Source: Caenimonas sedimenti
GTDB taxonomy: Bacteria; Pseudomonadota; Gammaproteobacteria; Burkholderiales; Burkholderiaceae_C
Direction of reading: 5' to 3'
Assembly: GCF_007833165.1 (NCBI RefSeq)
Contig: NZ_VOBQ01000025.1
Coordinates: 1 to 64,000 of the forward strand
Length of the DNA: 64,000 nt
In this document: in pieces, positions 44,794-54,800 of the stretch
How the letters are laid out: each line of letters starts with the position of its first letter
How positions within the stretch are numbered: the first letter of the stretch is position 1
Notes under the pieces: model-generated
What the model saw: the letters and a program-made list of their open reading frames with translations, nothing else
Told to the model about the DNA's origin: nothing
Databases searched by the model: none
Program-made: the position numbers and the translations under genes

Positions 44794-47202
44794 CTACTTG
44801 ATGCAGACCGAGCGGACCTGCTTCAGGTCGGTCAGGCCGGCCATGACCTTTTCCATGCCGTCCATCTTCAGGGTGCGCATGCCCCCCGCGATGGCGGACA
44901 CGAACAGGTCGGCCACGCGGGCGCGCTCCTGAATGAGCTTCTTGGTCGGGTCGTCGCCGATCAGCAGCTCGTGCAGGCCGACCCGGCCCTTGTAGCCGGT
45001 CTTGTTGCACTTGTCGCAGCCGACCGACTTGTAGAACTTCAGCCGGCCGTTCTCGCCGTACATCTGGACCCAGCCTTCGTACAGCTTCTTGGCCTCGCCG
45101 GCGTAGTCGGCCTTCCAGGCCGGCGTGTGGCGCAGGTCTTCGACGTATTCGGCGATGAAGGTCTTGATCTCCTCCTGCTCCGGCAGGTAGACCTCCTTGC
45201 AGTCGCACAGGCGTTTGGCCAGCCGCTGCGCCAGGATGCCCAGCAGGGCGTCGGCGAAGTTGAACGGGTCCATGCCCATGTCGAGCAGACGCGTGATGGA
45301 CTCCGGCGCCGAGTTCGTGTGCAGCGTCGAGAACACCAGGTGGCCCGTGAGCGAGGCTTCGACGCCCATCGACACGGTTTCCTTGTCGCGCGATTCGCCG
45401 ACCATGATGATGTCCGGGTCGGCCCGCAGGAAGGCCCGCATGACCAGGGCGAAGTCAATGCCCGCTTTCTTGTTCACCTGCACCTGGCGCAGGCCACGCT
45501 GGGTGATTTCCACCGGGTCTTCGGCCGTCCAGATCTTGGTGTCCGGCGTGTTCAGGAACTTCAGCACCGAGTGCAGCGTGGTCGTCTTGCCGGAGCCCGT
45601 GGGACCGCAGACGTAGAATAGGCCGTAGGGCTTGGTGACGGTCTTCTCGAGGCGTTCCTTGTTGTGGGGCGACAGGCCCAGCTTGTCCATGGGGATGGGC
45701 TCGCCGGCGGCCAGGATACGCATCACGACGTCTTCGACGCCGCCGGCGGAGGGGATGGTCGCCACCCGCAGTTCGATGTCGAGCGGGCCGTATTTCTTGA
45801 ACTTGATCTTGCCGTCCTGCGGCTTGCGCTTCTCGGAGATGTCGAGGTCGCACATGATCTTCAGGCGCGTGGTCAATGCGGACCGGAAGTGGGCCGGCAC
45901 TTCGACGTAAGGCATGAGGCCGCCGTCGATGCGGAACCGGATGCCGGTCTTGGCCTTGCCGGGCAGCGGCTCGATGTGGATGTCCGACGCGCGCATGTTG
46001 TACGCGTCGATGATGATCTTGTTGACGAACTTCACCAGTTCGTTGTCGGCGGCGGCGGACTCGAGGTTGCCGGAATCGTCGGCCGGGCCGTCGTCCTCGC
46101 TCAGTTCGGCCAGCATCGACTCGACCGACTGGCCGCTGTCGCCGGGGGCGCCGTACAGCTGCGCGACCGTCTCCTCGAACTCGGTCTGCGTCGTCACCTT
46201 GTACAGGAAGCGGCTGTTGCGCGAGAACACCTGCGGGACGATCTTGGAGTTGCGCACCGCCTCCGGGTCCAGGCACATCACGATCAGGCCTTCGATGCCT
46301 TCCTCGAGCGGGATCCAGCCCTGCTCCTGGATGAAATCGCGCTTGAGCGCGCCCTGGAGCGTCTCGACCCGGATGCGGCCGGGGTTGAACGCTTCGTAGG
46401 GGACACCGAAGAACTTGGACAGCGACGGGCCGATCTGCGCGGGGCGGATCGAGTAGTCCGCCATCAGCACGTGCTCGACGGGCTTGGCATCCTCGCGGGC
46501 CTTCTGCACGGCCTTGGCCAGTTCGTCGTACGTCATCACGCCATCGGCGATCAGCCCGTCGTACTTGGTGGCCTTGCGGCGCGCGCCGTCACTGGCCTTC
46601 TCCACCCGCTGGCGGATGGCGGTGGCGAGCGTCTTGGTCAGCTGCGCCGCGCCCTCCATCTCGAGTTCGCCGAACGGCTGGTCGCTCTTGTTGTTGATGA
46701 CCTGGATGACCCCGTGCAGCACGTCGCCGTCGAGGATCGGCACCACCAGCATCTGCTTGGTGCGGTAGCCGGAGCGCTTGTCGACTTCCTTCAGGAAGGC
46801 GAGCTGCGGGTGGATGCGCTTCAACGCGTCGTCGTCGTAGACGTCGGCGATGTTCACCACCTGCTTGGCCATCGCGACGTAGCCCGCGATGCTCTGCGGG
46901 CTGATCGGCAGCTTCAGGTCGCGGCTGGTGTTCAGCCCGGTCTTGACCTTGGAGACGATGGAGGTGCGGTCCTCGCTGACCGCGTACAGCGTGAGACGGT
47001 CCGCGTTGAACAGCTTGCAGATGTCCGCGCTCACCTCGAGCATGATCTGGTCGACGTTCTCGGTCTCGTGGATCCGCGTCGTCACCTGCGTCAGCTGGCG
47101 GAAGAACAGGGCCTCGAACGAGATGCCGCGCTTGTCCGGCGGCAGCTGCTGCGAATCGATGAAGGCCTGTTCGGTGTCTTTCGTCTTCAGTACTGCATTC
47201 AT
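44794..47202 (-). CDS. GAF-domain type IV pilus / type II secretion ATPase (PilB/GspE family)
   Basis: 802 aa, ~230 longer than PilB because of an N-terminal GAF domain (about residues 40-200). That domain ends with [18 protein letters not shown], which resembles the NKFDE motif of cyclic-nucleotide-binding GAFs. Then come a GspE-N domain (about 215-345) and the hexameric ATPase: Asp box, GPTGSGKT at 533-540 (Walker A), [15 protein letters not shown] (Walker B, 595-603), THTLHTN-like [11 protein letters not shown] (His box) and the zinc-binding Cys clusters (CDC and CDKC). Drives pilus extension. It overlaps the phosphodiesterase gene by 4 bp and is the last gene of the signalling operon; the pilin follows 148 bp on. 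Confidence 0.93.
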   Translation of the reverse strand: MNAVLKTKDTEQAFIDSQQLPPDKRGISFEALFFRQLTQVTTRIHETENVDQIMLEVSADICKLFNADRLTLYAVSEDRTSIVSKVKTGLNTSRDLKLPISPQSIAGYVAMAKQVVNIADVYDDDALKRIHPQLAFLKEVDKRSGYRTKQMLVVPILDGDVLHGVIQVINNKSDQPFGELEMEGAAQLTKTLATAIRQRVEKASDGARRKATKYDGLIADGVMTYDELAKAVQKAREDAKPVEHVLMADYSIRPAQIGPSLSKFFGVPYEAFNPGRIRVETLQGALKRDFIQEQGWIPLEEGIEGLIVMCLDPEAVRNSKIVPQVFSRNSRFLYKVTTQTEFEETVAQLYGAPGDSGQSVESMLAELSEDDGPADDSGNLESAAADNELVKFVNKIIIDAYNMRASDIHIEPLPGKAKTGIRFRIDGGLMPYVEVPAHFRSALTTRLKIMCDLDISEKRKPQDGKIKFKKYGPLDIELRVATIPSAGGVEDVVMRILAAGEPIPMDKLGLSPHNKERLEKTVTKPYGLFYVCGPTGSGKTTTLHSVLKFLNTPDTKIWTAEDPVEITQRGLRQVQVNKKAGIDFALVMRAFLRADPDIIMVGESRDKETVSMGVEASLTGHLVFSTLHTNSAPESITRLLDMGMDPFNFADALLGILAQRLAKRLCDCKEVYLPEQEEIKTFIAEYVEDLRHTPAWKADYAGEAKKLYEGWVQMYGENGRLKFYKSVGCDKCNKTGYKGRVGLHELLIGDDPTKKLIQERARVADLFVSAIAGGMRTLKMDGMEKVMAGLTDLKQVRSVCIK

Positions 47203-47990
47203 AGCTCGAACTCCTGCCCTGCGCGCAACCAGCGGATGTCATGGACCACGTTCGGACCGAACGGCTGCGTCTGGTCGAACTTCTGGATCTCCGTCATGAT
47301 CAGCTCGGTTTCCGCGGGCTTGGTGTGGGTGATGAAGATCGGGAAGCGCTTGCTCTTGTCGATGCAGTCCAGCTCCTCGGCCAGGGCGTTCGGAGACAGG
47401 TGCAGGCTGCGCTTGGCAAGTTCCTTCTCGCGGTTGGAAAAAGCGGTTTCGATCACCAGCGCGGCGACGTTCATCTGGTTGATGCGGCGCCAGAAAGCCG
47501 GGTTGCGCTCGGTGTCGCCGGTGAACACCCAGCAGCCCCCGCCGGCGGTGACGGCATAGCCGCAGGCCGGCACGGTGTGCACGGCCGGCAGGACCTCGAT
47601 GTGCTTGCCGTTCAGGTGCAGCGTCTGGCCGACCTGGATCTCGTGGAACGTGATGAAGGGCGCCTGCGGTGTCGGGATGCGGCTGAAGTCCGGCCAGATC
47701 ACGTTGTTGAACACGTGCTGCTTGAGTGCCTGCAACGTGCCGGGCAGGGCGGAGATCTTGATCGGGGCGGTGAGCGTGGAGGCGATCGCGTCGACCATTA
47801 ACGGAAGCGCGGCGACGTGATCCAGGTGGGAGTGGGTGAGCAGGACATGCTTGATGCCCTTCATCTCTTCGAGGGTGAGATCGCCCACGCCGGTGCCCGC
47901 GTCGACCAGAAGGTCGCCGTCGATCAGAAAGGACGTGGTCTTGCAGTCCTTTGCGATCGCACCGGAGCAGCCCAGCACGCGCACCCTCAT
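47199..47990 (-). CDS. Metallo-beta-lactamase-fold 3',5'-cyclic-nucleotide phosphodiesterase-like protein
   Basis: 263 aa. Metal-binding motif HSHLDHV around residue 54, with further ligands in VHTVPACG, FTGDTERN and the final HTKP. The H-x-H-L-D-H string followed by a hydrophobic helix matches the class II cyclic-nucleotide phosphodiesterase signature (yeast Pde1 group) more than generic hydrolases. Between an adenylate cyclase and a pilus ATPase it is well placed to hydrolyse cAMP. Substrate is inferred; RNase Z-like or glyoxalase-like activity is the alternative. Confidence 0.75.
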   Translation of the reverse strand: MRVRVLGCSGAIAKDCKTTSFLIDGDLLVDAGTGVGDLTLEEMKGIKHVLLTHSHLDHVAALPLMVDAIASTLTAPIKISALPGTLQALKQHVFNNVIWPDFSRIPTPQAPFITFHEIQVGQTLHLNGKHIEVLPAVHTVPACGYAVTAGGGCWVFTGDTERNPAFWRRINQMNVAALVIETAFSNREKELAKRSLHLSPNALAEELDCIDKSKRFPIFITHTKPAETELIMTEIQKFDQTQPFGPNVVHDIRWLRAGQEFEL

Positions 47991-48004
47991 TCAACGCCCC
48001 TCAG

Positions 48005-50254
48005 TCACTTGGTCTCGAAATTGGTGGCGCCGTCCCACGCGGGATCGAACGGCAGCAACCTCATCGAGGCTACACGTTCGGAGTACACCTCGTAAAGGTA
48101 TTTTTTTGCATTCATGCGCTGGAGATTGAGCATGTGCAAGTCGCACTGGTCCCAGTCCTGGGCGCGGTACGACTTCAGGAAGGCGGCCCAGGTCTTGAGC
48201 TCCTCCACGGTGCCTTTTTCGACGCGGTCGGAGGGCGCGACGGGCCAGAAGATCGCCACGGCCTGCTCCTTGCCCTTCACCCGCACGCGATCCAGCTCCT
48301 GCCAGGCGAAGTCCGGGGCGGCCCGGCGGCAGCTTTCGCTGACCACGATGTCCACCCCGTACGCCTTGGAGAGGCCTTCCAGCCGGGAGCCCAGGTTCAC
48401 CGAATCGCCGATCACGGTGTAGCTGCGGCGGATGTGCGAACCCATGTCACCGACGCACATCATTCCCGTGTTCAACCCGATGCCGACGCCGATCTCGGGT
48501 ATACCCTGAGCGCGATGCTCCTCGTTGATCTTGCGCACCGCATTGGCCATTTCCATCGCCGACTTGACGGCCAGCTGCGCGTGGTTCGGCGTGTCCACCG
48601 GCGCCCCCCAGAACGCCATCACGCAGTCGCCCATGTATTTGTCGATGGTGCCCCGGTTGGACCGGATCAGGTCGGTCAGCCGGCTGAACACGGAATTCAG
48701 CAATTCCTGCAGCTTGGTCGGCTCCATCCGCTCCGACATCTTCGTGAAGCCGCGCATGTCGCAGAACATCACGGTCAGCTCCTTGTTGCTGGCCGCCATG
48801 CTGTAGTTCTCGGGCGCCTTCACCATCTCGTCCACCAGTTCGGGCGGGACGTAGGTGCCGAACAGGTTGGCCAGTTCGCGCTTGCTGCGGCTCTCGACGA
48901 AGTAGCCATAGCTCATGTTGAGCGCGAAGGCGGTGATCGCCATGATGAGGGCGGATGCGAGCGGCATCACCAGGCCCTGGGTCTGGAACAGGTAGAAGTT
49001 CTGCACCACGAGCAGGATGACCATCAGCACGCTGACCGCGACGGCCCGGGTGGCCGAGAGGATGGGGAGGGCGAAAGCGAGCAGCAGGCCCGCGAACAGC
49101 AGCACGACCACCTCGTAGCCCATGGCGTAATCGGGCTTCACGAACAGCTTGTCGTCGAGCAGCCCCGAGATGACATTGGCGTGGACCTCCACCCCGGGAT
49201 AGGTTTCCCCGACGGGCGTCACGCGCAGGTCGAGCAGGCCGGGCGCCGTGGTGCCCAGCAGGATGATCTTGCCCTTCAGGCTGCCCTCGGGCAGGCGTTT
49301 CGCGAGGACGTCGGCGGCCGAGATGTACCGGAATGACTGCCCCCCGACCCCACCCGGGCCACGATAGGGGACGAGCGCCGCCACCCGGCTGTCCACCGGG
49401 ACGGCCAGCGACTTGTCGCCCTGGCGCAGGATGATGCTCTCGAGCCCGGTGTAGCCGCGCCCGATGAAGCGGTCCCTGGGGAAGCCAGGCTGCACCTGCG
49501 GCTGCCCCGCGAGCATGCGGAACATCGACAGCGAGAGCGATTCGTAATAGTTGCCCTTGTATTCCGCCACCAGGGGAATCGAGCGGACCACGCCGTCGCC
49601 GTCGGTGATGGAGTTGAAGTACCCGGCGACCGGCGCCGCCTTCGCGACCTGCTCGATGTTGGAGCCGAACCCGTTCCAGCTGGTGAACGCGATGGGGCGG
49701 CCCTGCATGGCCTCCCTGGTCATGACCGGGGCCGGGAGCATGCCGTTCGTGCGGCCCTCGCGGTCGCTGGTGAAGTAGTAGCCCATGACCACCGGCCGCT
49801 GCTCCAGCGAGCGGGCGAACATGCTGTCGTAGTCGAGCGTGCCGCGCAGCTGCGCGAGCCGCTCGGTGAACGCGGGAGCATCCTTCAGCTCCCCCTTCGA
49901 CAGTTCATCCAGCCGCGCCAGGCCGGAACTCTGGTCGGGCTCGGCGAACACCACGTCGAAGCCCAGCAGCGCGGCCTTCTGCCGGTTGAAGACCTCGTCG
50001 ACCAGCCCGGCCAGGCGGTTGCGCCCCCAGGGCCAGCGCCCGACCTCGGCCAGGCTCTTCTCGTCGATGTCGATCACGACGATGCGTTCGTCCAGCGTCT
50101 TGGGCATCGTCGCCCGCAGCCGCGCGTCGTAGATGATGTCGTCCAGCCGCTGCAGCACCCCGATCGGCAGTACGCCGGTGGCGTGCAGCAGCGCGAAGAC
50201 CAGCGGAATCAGCGTGATGCCGATGCGGGGCCAGTGTTTGATCAGCAAGCCCAT
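48005..50254 (-). CDS. CHASE2-domain class III adenylate cyclase
   Basis: 749 aa. An N-terminal helix leads to an extracytoplasmic CHASE2 sensor (about 40-370, with IDIDEKSLAEVGRWPWGRNR), three membrane helices (about 380-450) and a cytosolic class III cyclase (490-680). Metal aspartates D499 (FCDMRGFT) and D543 (KYMGD), adenine-selecting K539 and D617, and transition-state N620/R624 are all present, so the domain should make cAMP rather than cGMP. C-terminal ~70 residues are helical. It shares the sensor type with the kinase at the head of the operon and is followed 14 bp later by the phosphodiesterase. Confidence 0.93.
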   Translation of the reverse strand: MGLLIKHWPRIGITLIPLVFALLHATGVLPIGVLQRLDDIIYDARLRATMPKTLDERIVVIDIDEKSLAEVGRWPWGRNRLAGLVDEVFNRQKAALLGFDVVFAEPDQSSGLARLDELSKGELKDAPAFTERLAQLRGTLDYDSMFARSLEQRPVVMGYYFTSDREGRTNGMLPAPVMTREAMQGRPIAFTSWNGFGSNIEQVAKAAPVAGYFNSITDGDGVVRSIPLVAEYKGNYYESLSLSMFRMLAGQPQVQPGFPRDRFIGRGYTGLESIILRQGDKSLAVPVDSRVAALVPYRGPGGVGGQSFRYISAADVLAKRLPEGSLKGKIILLGTTAPGLLDLRVTPVGETYPGVEVHANVISGLLDDKLFVKPDYAMGYEVVVLLFAGLLLAFALPILSATRAVAVSVLMVILLVVQNFYLFQTQGLVMPLASALIMAITAFALNMSYGYFVESRSKRELANLFGTYVPPELVDEMVKAPENYSMAASNKELTVMFCDMRGFTKMSERMEPTKLQELLNSVFSRLTDLIRSNRGTIDKYMGDCVMAFWGAPVDTPNHAQLAVKSAMEMANAVRKINEEHRAQGIPEIGVGIGLNTGMMCVGDMGSHIRRSYTVIGDSVNLGSRLEGLSKAYGVDIVVSESCRRAAPDFAWQELDRVRVKGKEQAVAIFWPVAPSDRVEKGTVEELKTWAAFLKSYRAQDWDQCDLHMLNLQRMNAKKYLYEVYSERVASMRLLPFDPAWDGATNFETK

Positions 50255-50302
50255 GGGCCCGGTTTCTCGGCGTGCGGGCGGACAGCGCGTGCGCGGCGGC
50301 CG

Positions 50303-51007
50303 TCAGGCCGCTTGCACGAATTGCATCTGGGTGCCCGCGAGCTCCAGCATGTCGCCGTTCTTCAGGGTCACCGGCTCGGGGCCGATGGCGGCGCCGTTCA
50401 GGGTGGGCTTGTTCGCGCCCTCGACGTGCGCGACCACGAAGCCGTTCGACCGCTTGGTGATGGCCGCCACGGCGACGCCGGGCTTGCCGATCGTCGTGAC
50501 CACCTTCACCAGGGGCACCTCGCGGCCGGCCGCGGCGCCGGACAGCACCTTGATGCTGGCGTTGAGCGCGGCCGCGACCTCGGCGGGCGCGGCGCCGGCG
50601 ACGGCACTGGCGCCGGCCGTCGCGGGTTGGGGCGCGCCGCCGGCGGGCGCCGCCGGTTTGGGGATCGGAGGCACGGAGCCGGCCTTCATGATCATCGTCT
50701 TCTCGAACGTGACGCCGGGCGCCTCGTTGATGAACTTGATCTTGTACTTGCCGATCTCGACAGTGTCGTTATTCTGCAACAACTGCTTCTTCACAGCCTT
50801 GCCGTTGACGTACGTGCCGTTCGTGCTGTTGAGGTCTTCGAGGTAAACCTCGTTGCCGGTGAGTTGCAGCACGGCGTGCTCGCCGCTGACCGCGAGGTTG
50901 TCGATCACGATGTCGTTGTACGGCCGGCGACCCAGTGTCGTCCGGTCTTTTGTCAACTGCACTTCCTTGATGACTACACCGTCGATCGAGACGATCATTT
51001 TCGGCAT
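50303..51007 (-). CDS. Double FHA-domain protein
   Basis: 234 aa, cytoplasmic. The first FHA domain (about 20-95) has the phosphothreonine-binding residues: GRR in TTLGRRPYNDIVID, SGEHA and NSTNGTYVNG. A Pro/Ala linker with FEKTMIM (Thr104) follows. The second FHA domain (150-230) is degenerate: GKPGVAV replaces GR, and only the terminal KPTLNG loop is clear. It is probably the phospho-reader for the kinase two genes upstream; both proteins share the KTx(V/I)M motif. Separated by 48-49 bp from its neighbours. Confidence 0.88.
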   Translation of the reverse strand: MPKMIVSIDGVVIKEVQLTKDRTTLGRRPYNDIVIDNLAVSGEHAVLQLTGNEVYLEDLNSTNGTYVNGKAVKKQLLQNNDTVEIGKYKIKFINEAPGVTFEKTMIMKAGSVPPIPKPAAPAGGAPQPATAGASAVAGAAPAEVAAALNASIKVLSGAAAGREVPLVKVVTTIGKPGVAVAAITKRSNGFVVAHVEGANKPTLNGAAIGPEPVTLKNGDMLELAGTQMQFVQAA

Positions 51008-51056
51008 GGCCCACTCCTGTCTGATGAATTCAACACGGCTCTTCTAATACCAAAGA

Positions 51057-51842
51057 CTATTGTCCCAGCAATCGCGAAATCAGGCCCCGTTTTTTGGAGC
51101 CCGTCGATGCCAATGCAAGCAGGACGGAGATGTTGTCGCGCCCGCCGTTGGCGTTCGCGGCATCGATCAAATGCGCCACCTTCTGGTCGAGAGTCTCCTC
51201 GACCAGCATCAACTTCTCGATGGCGTCGTCTTCCAGCATGTCCGACAACCCGTCGGAACACATCATGTAGAGATCGCCCGGTTCGACCTTGTGTTCGTTG
51301 ACCTCGAGCAGCACCGCATCCTCGACGCCGAGGGCGCGCGTCACCAGGTTCTTGTTGGTGGAGGTCGCGGCCTGCGCCGCGGTGATGAGCCCGGCGTCCA
51401 TCTGCTCCTGCAGCAACGAGTGGTCCTTGGTGACCCGCTCCAGCTTGCCCGCGCGCAGGCGGTAGCAGCGCGAATCCCCGATGTGCCCCAGCATCACCCG
51501 GCCGTCCTGGAACACGCCGAGCACCAGGGTCGTGCCCATGCCGCTGTATTGCGGGTTCGAGTTCGCGGCATTGAAGATCGAGCGGTTCGCGTTGTCGACG
51601 CAGATCTCCATGGCGCGGCGCACCTCGCGGCCGTTCGCGTGCCGGCCGGCCTGCGCCAGCCAGCGTCCCAGCTCGGACTTGATGAAGGTGGTGGCCATGC
51701 CGCTGGCGATCTCGCCGGCGTTGTAGCCCCCCATGCCGTCGGCCAGGATGCCGAGCCGCGTGGGCTCATCGAACGTCACCGAATCCTCGTTGTTCTCGCG
51801 CGCCAGACCCGGATCGGTGCGAATGCAAAACTCGTAGTTCAT
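51057..51842 (-). CDS. PP2C-family Ser/Thr phosphatase
   Basis: 261 aa, cytosolic. All metal-binding motifs are intact: ENNEDS, LADGMGGYNAGE, GHIGDSRCYRL, MCSDGLSD and GGRDNIS. Belongs to the PphA/Stp/PrpC-type stand-alone phosphatases that counter Hanks-type kinases. It begins 10 bp after the kinase stop, so it is very likely expressed with it and reverses its phosphorylations. I used the ATG at 51842, which begins the conserved N-terminal strand (NYEFCIRTDPG). Confidence 0.93.
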   Translation of the reverse strand: MNYEFCIRTDPGLARENNEDSVTFDEPTRLGILADGMGGYNAGEIASGMATTFIKSELGRWLAQAGRHANGREVRRAMEICVDNANRSIFNAANSNPQYSGMGTTLVLGVFQDGRVMLGHIGDSRCYRLRAGKLERVTKDHSLLQEQMDAGLITAAQAATSTNKNLVTRALGVEDAVLLEVNEHKVEPGDLYMMCSDGLSDMLEDDAIEKLMLVEETLDQKVAHLIDAANANGGRDNISVLLALASTGSKKRGLISRLLGQ

Positions 51843-51852
51843 GGTTGCCGGA

Positions 51853-54800
51853 TCAAGGCTCCTGGTCGGTCTTTCCGCCGCCGGCACCGGGCGCACCGGG
51901 CGCCGCGGGCTTTGTCATCACGGAGGTCTTGTCGAACTGGGGACCTTGACCGGCCCCCCCTTGTTTCTGGGCCGCATCATAGCCGGGCGCGGCCGAGGCA
52001 GGCTGGGTGGCCGCGAATGCGGGACCGCTGCCGGGGCCGGAAGGCACCGTCGCCGCGAAGCCCGGGGCGTTGCCAGCGGGTACCGTGGCGGCGAACTGCG
52101 CGTTGCCCGCGGGCACCGTGGCCGCGAAGCCGCGCGCGGCCGAGGCCGGCTGCGTGGCTTCGAAATTCACGCCCGCGCCGGCCGCCGGCGCGGCCCCGGG
52201 CGCCATGACGAGGGTCTTCTCCGCCTGCGCGGCGGCCGCGCCGGGCGGCGGCCGCTGGAAGGCCGCGGTCTTCTCGGCGGCGCCCGTTGCCGCGGCGACG
52301 GCGGACACCGCCGGTGCGGGGCGCGCCGCCTGGGGAGCCGCAGCCGGCGCGGCTGCGCGCATCGGCGCGGTGGCACCGCCCGTCATGTCGTTGATCACCT
52401 GCTTCAGCGCGGCCGCGAACGTGTCGCCGTCCTGGTAGCGGGCCTCGGACTTCTTGGCGAGCGAGAAGGCGACGATCTCCGCCAGCTGCGGCGACACGTC
52501 CTTGCGGATCAGGCGGATGTCGGGCGCCTCCTCGTTGGCGATCTTGTACATCAGCTCCGCCATCGAATCGCCGCGGAACGGCAGCACGCCCGTGAGCATC
52601 TGGAACAGCATCACGCCCAGCGAATAGAGGTCCGAGCGGCCATCGACCTTCTTGCCCGCGATCTGCTCGGGCGACATGAAGCTGGGCGTGCCCAGCACCA
52701 GGCCCGTCTTGGTCTTGCTGGAGTCGGTGATGCGCGCGATGCCGAAGTCGGTGACCTTCACCACGTCGCTTTCCGGCTCGTACATGATGTTGGCCGGCTT
52801 GATGTCGCGGTGCACGACGTTCTGCCGGTGCGCATAGGCGAGCGCCTCGGCGACGCGGGCGACGATCGAGAGCACCCGCGGGATCGGCAGCAGGTGGCCG
52901 TCCTTGCACTGGTCGACCAGGTCCTTGCCCTTCAGGAATTCCATGGCGATGTAGGCCAGCTCGTGTTCCTCGCCCGCGTCGAAGATGGTCACGATGTTCT
53001 GGTGCTGCAGCCGGCCCGCCGTCTCGGCCTCGCGGAAGAAGCGTTCGCGCGCGTCGTTCAGCTCCTCGCCTTCGAACTCGTTCGACAGGGCCATGGTCTT
53101 GATGGCCACGACACGGCCGATCTTCGGGTCCTTGCCCAGGTAGACCACGCCCATCGCGCCCTTGCCGAGCTCCTTCTCGACCTGGTAGCGGCCCAGCATC
53201 GGCTTCTCGACGCCGCCGCCATCGAGCAGCATGGTGCCGCCCGGATGGCCGCCGCCGCCGCCGAGGATGACCGTCTCGGAGAGGTTCTTCGCGCGATTGA
53301 GCTTGGCTTCGAGGTCCTTGTACTTCGGGTTGAAGGCGGCCATGTGCTCGTACACGGCCTGCGCCTTGTTGAACTGCCGCTTGCGCTCGAAGTCCAGCGC
53401 GAGGTTGTAGAGGTTGCCCATCACCTCGTCGCCCATGGGCACGCGGCGGAAGCGGTCGAAGGCCTGGTCGAGCCGGCCCTGGCCCTGCTCCGCCAGGCCC
53501 ATCATGCGGTTCGTCTCGGCGGATTCCGCGTCCGACTTCAGCTTGCCGGCCTCGGTGACCAGGAAGCGCTTGGTCGTGAGCGCGAGGTGCCCGATCACGA
53601 GCAGCATCGCCGGGTAGACCAGTGGCAACCAGGTCGACGCGCCGGCCAGCAAGCCGTATTCGGCCCCCAGCAGCACGATGAAGAGTGCGGCGGTGATGGC
53701 GCCGGACATGCCGGCGGACAGCCGCGGCAGCAGCCCGATCAGGTAGCCCGCCACCAGCAGGAACGCGCCGAGCGCCGCCCAGCGGCCCCAGCCGGGCTGG
53801 ACCAGGAAGTGCTCGCCGAGGATGCTGGAAGTGATGTGCGCGATCATCTCCACCGGTGTCAGCGCCGCATAGCCGGGGGCAGGGAACTGCACACCGACGC
53901 CGGCCGCGGTGGGACCGATGATCACGATCTTGTTGGCGTACTTCGCGGCCGGGATCTTTCCGGAGAGCACGTCGTAGAAGGAATCCACCGCGAAGGCCGG
54001 CTTGGCGCCCGTGCCCTTGTAGAACTGCGGCAGCATGCGGGCGGATTCATCGGTCTTCACGCGCAGCTTGCCGATCTGCACCGACTCGCCCGTGTTCAGC
54101 CGGATGTCCTTGGGCGAAAGATTCAGGCTCTGGGCCGCCGCCATCAGGGCCATCGAGGGAACGGCCTTGCCGTAATAGTTGACCAGCATCGGCTCGGTGC
54201 GGACCGCGCCGTCGACGTCGTTGAGCTGGTTCAGGTGCCCGATGCCGGCGGCGGCGTTGCCGATCGAGTCGATCGGCTGCGTCGTCGACACGGCCAGCAC
54301 CGAAAAACCGTTGTTCTCGTCGATCGCGCTTTTCAGGGCAAAGGCCGGCAGGGGCTTGTCGGCCTTGCCCTGCGGTTCGCCCAGCACGAAATAGGAGGGC
54401 ACCAGCACGTTGCCCGCCTTGGTCATGCTGGCGGCGAGCTTGCCGTCGGTGTCGAGGGCCTGTTCGGCCTCGGCGATGAGCTTGGACACGGGATCCTGCG
54501 GCGCGGGCGCCGGAGCCGCGGCCGCCGGCGCGGCGGGGTCCAGCGCCGAAGGGGCCGCCGCGGGCGCGGCGGGAGCGCCCAGGCCCAGCGTTTCCTTGAT
54601 CTTGCGGATGTAGACCAGGCCGCGGTCGGTCTGGGGCTCGAAGAAGAACGCGTTGTAGACGACCGTTTTCGCCTTCGCGGCGGCGAGCATGTCGATCATC
54701 TGCGCATGGACGTCGCGGGACCAGGGCCAGCGCCCGATGTTGGCGATGCTCTGGTCGTCGATGGCGATGATGGCGATGCGGTCGGAGGGCTGGCGGTTGC

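Noticed and set aside
48005-50254. Possibility that the cyclase makes cGMP
   Set aside because: Lys539 and Asp617 are the adenine-selecting residues; guanylate cyclases have Glu and Cys there.
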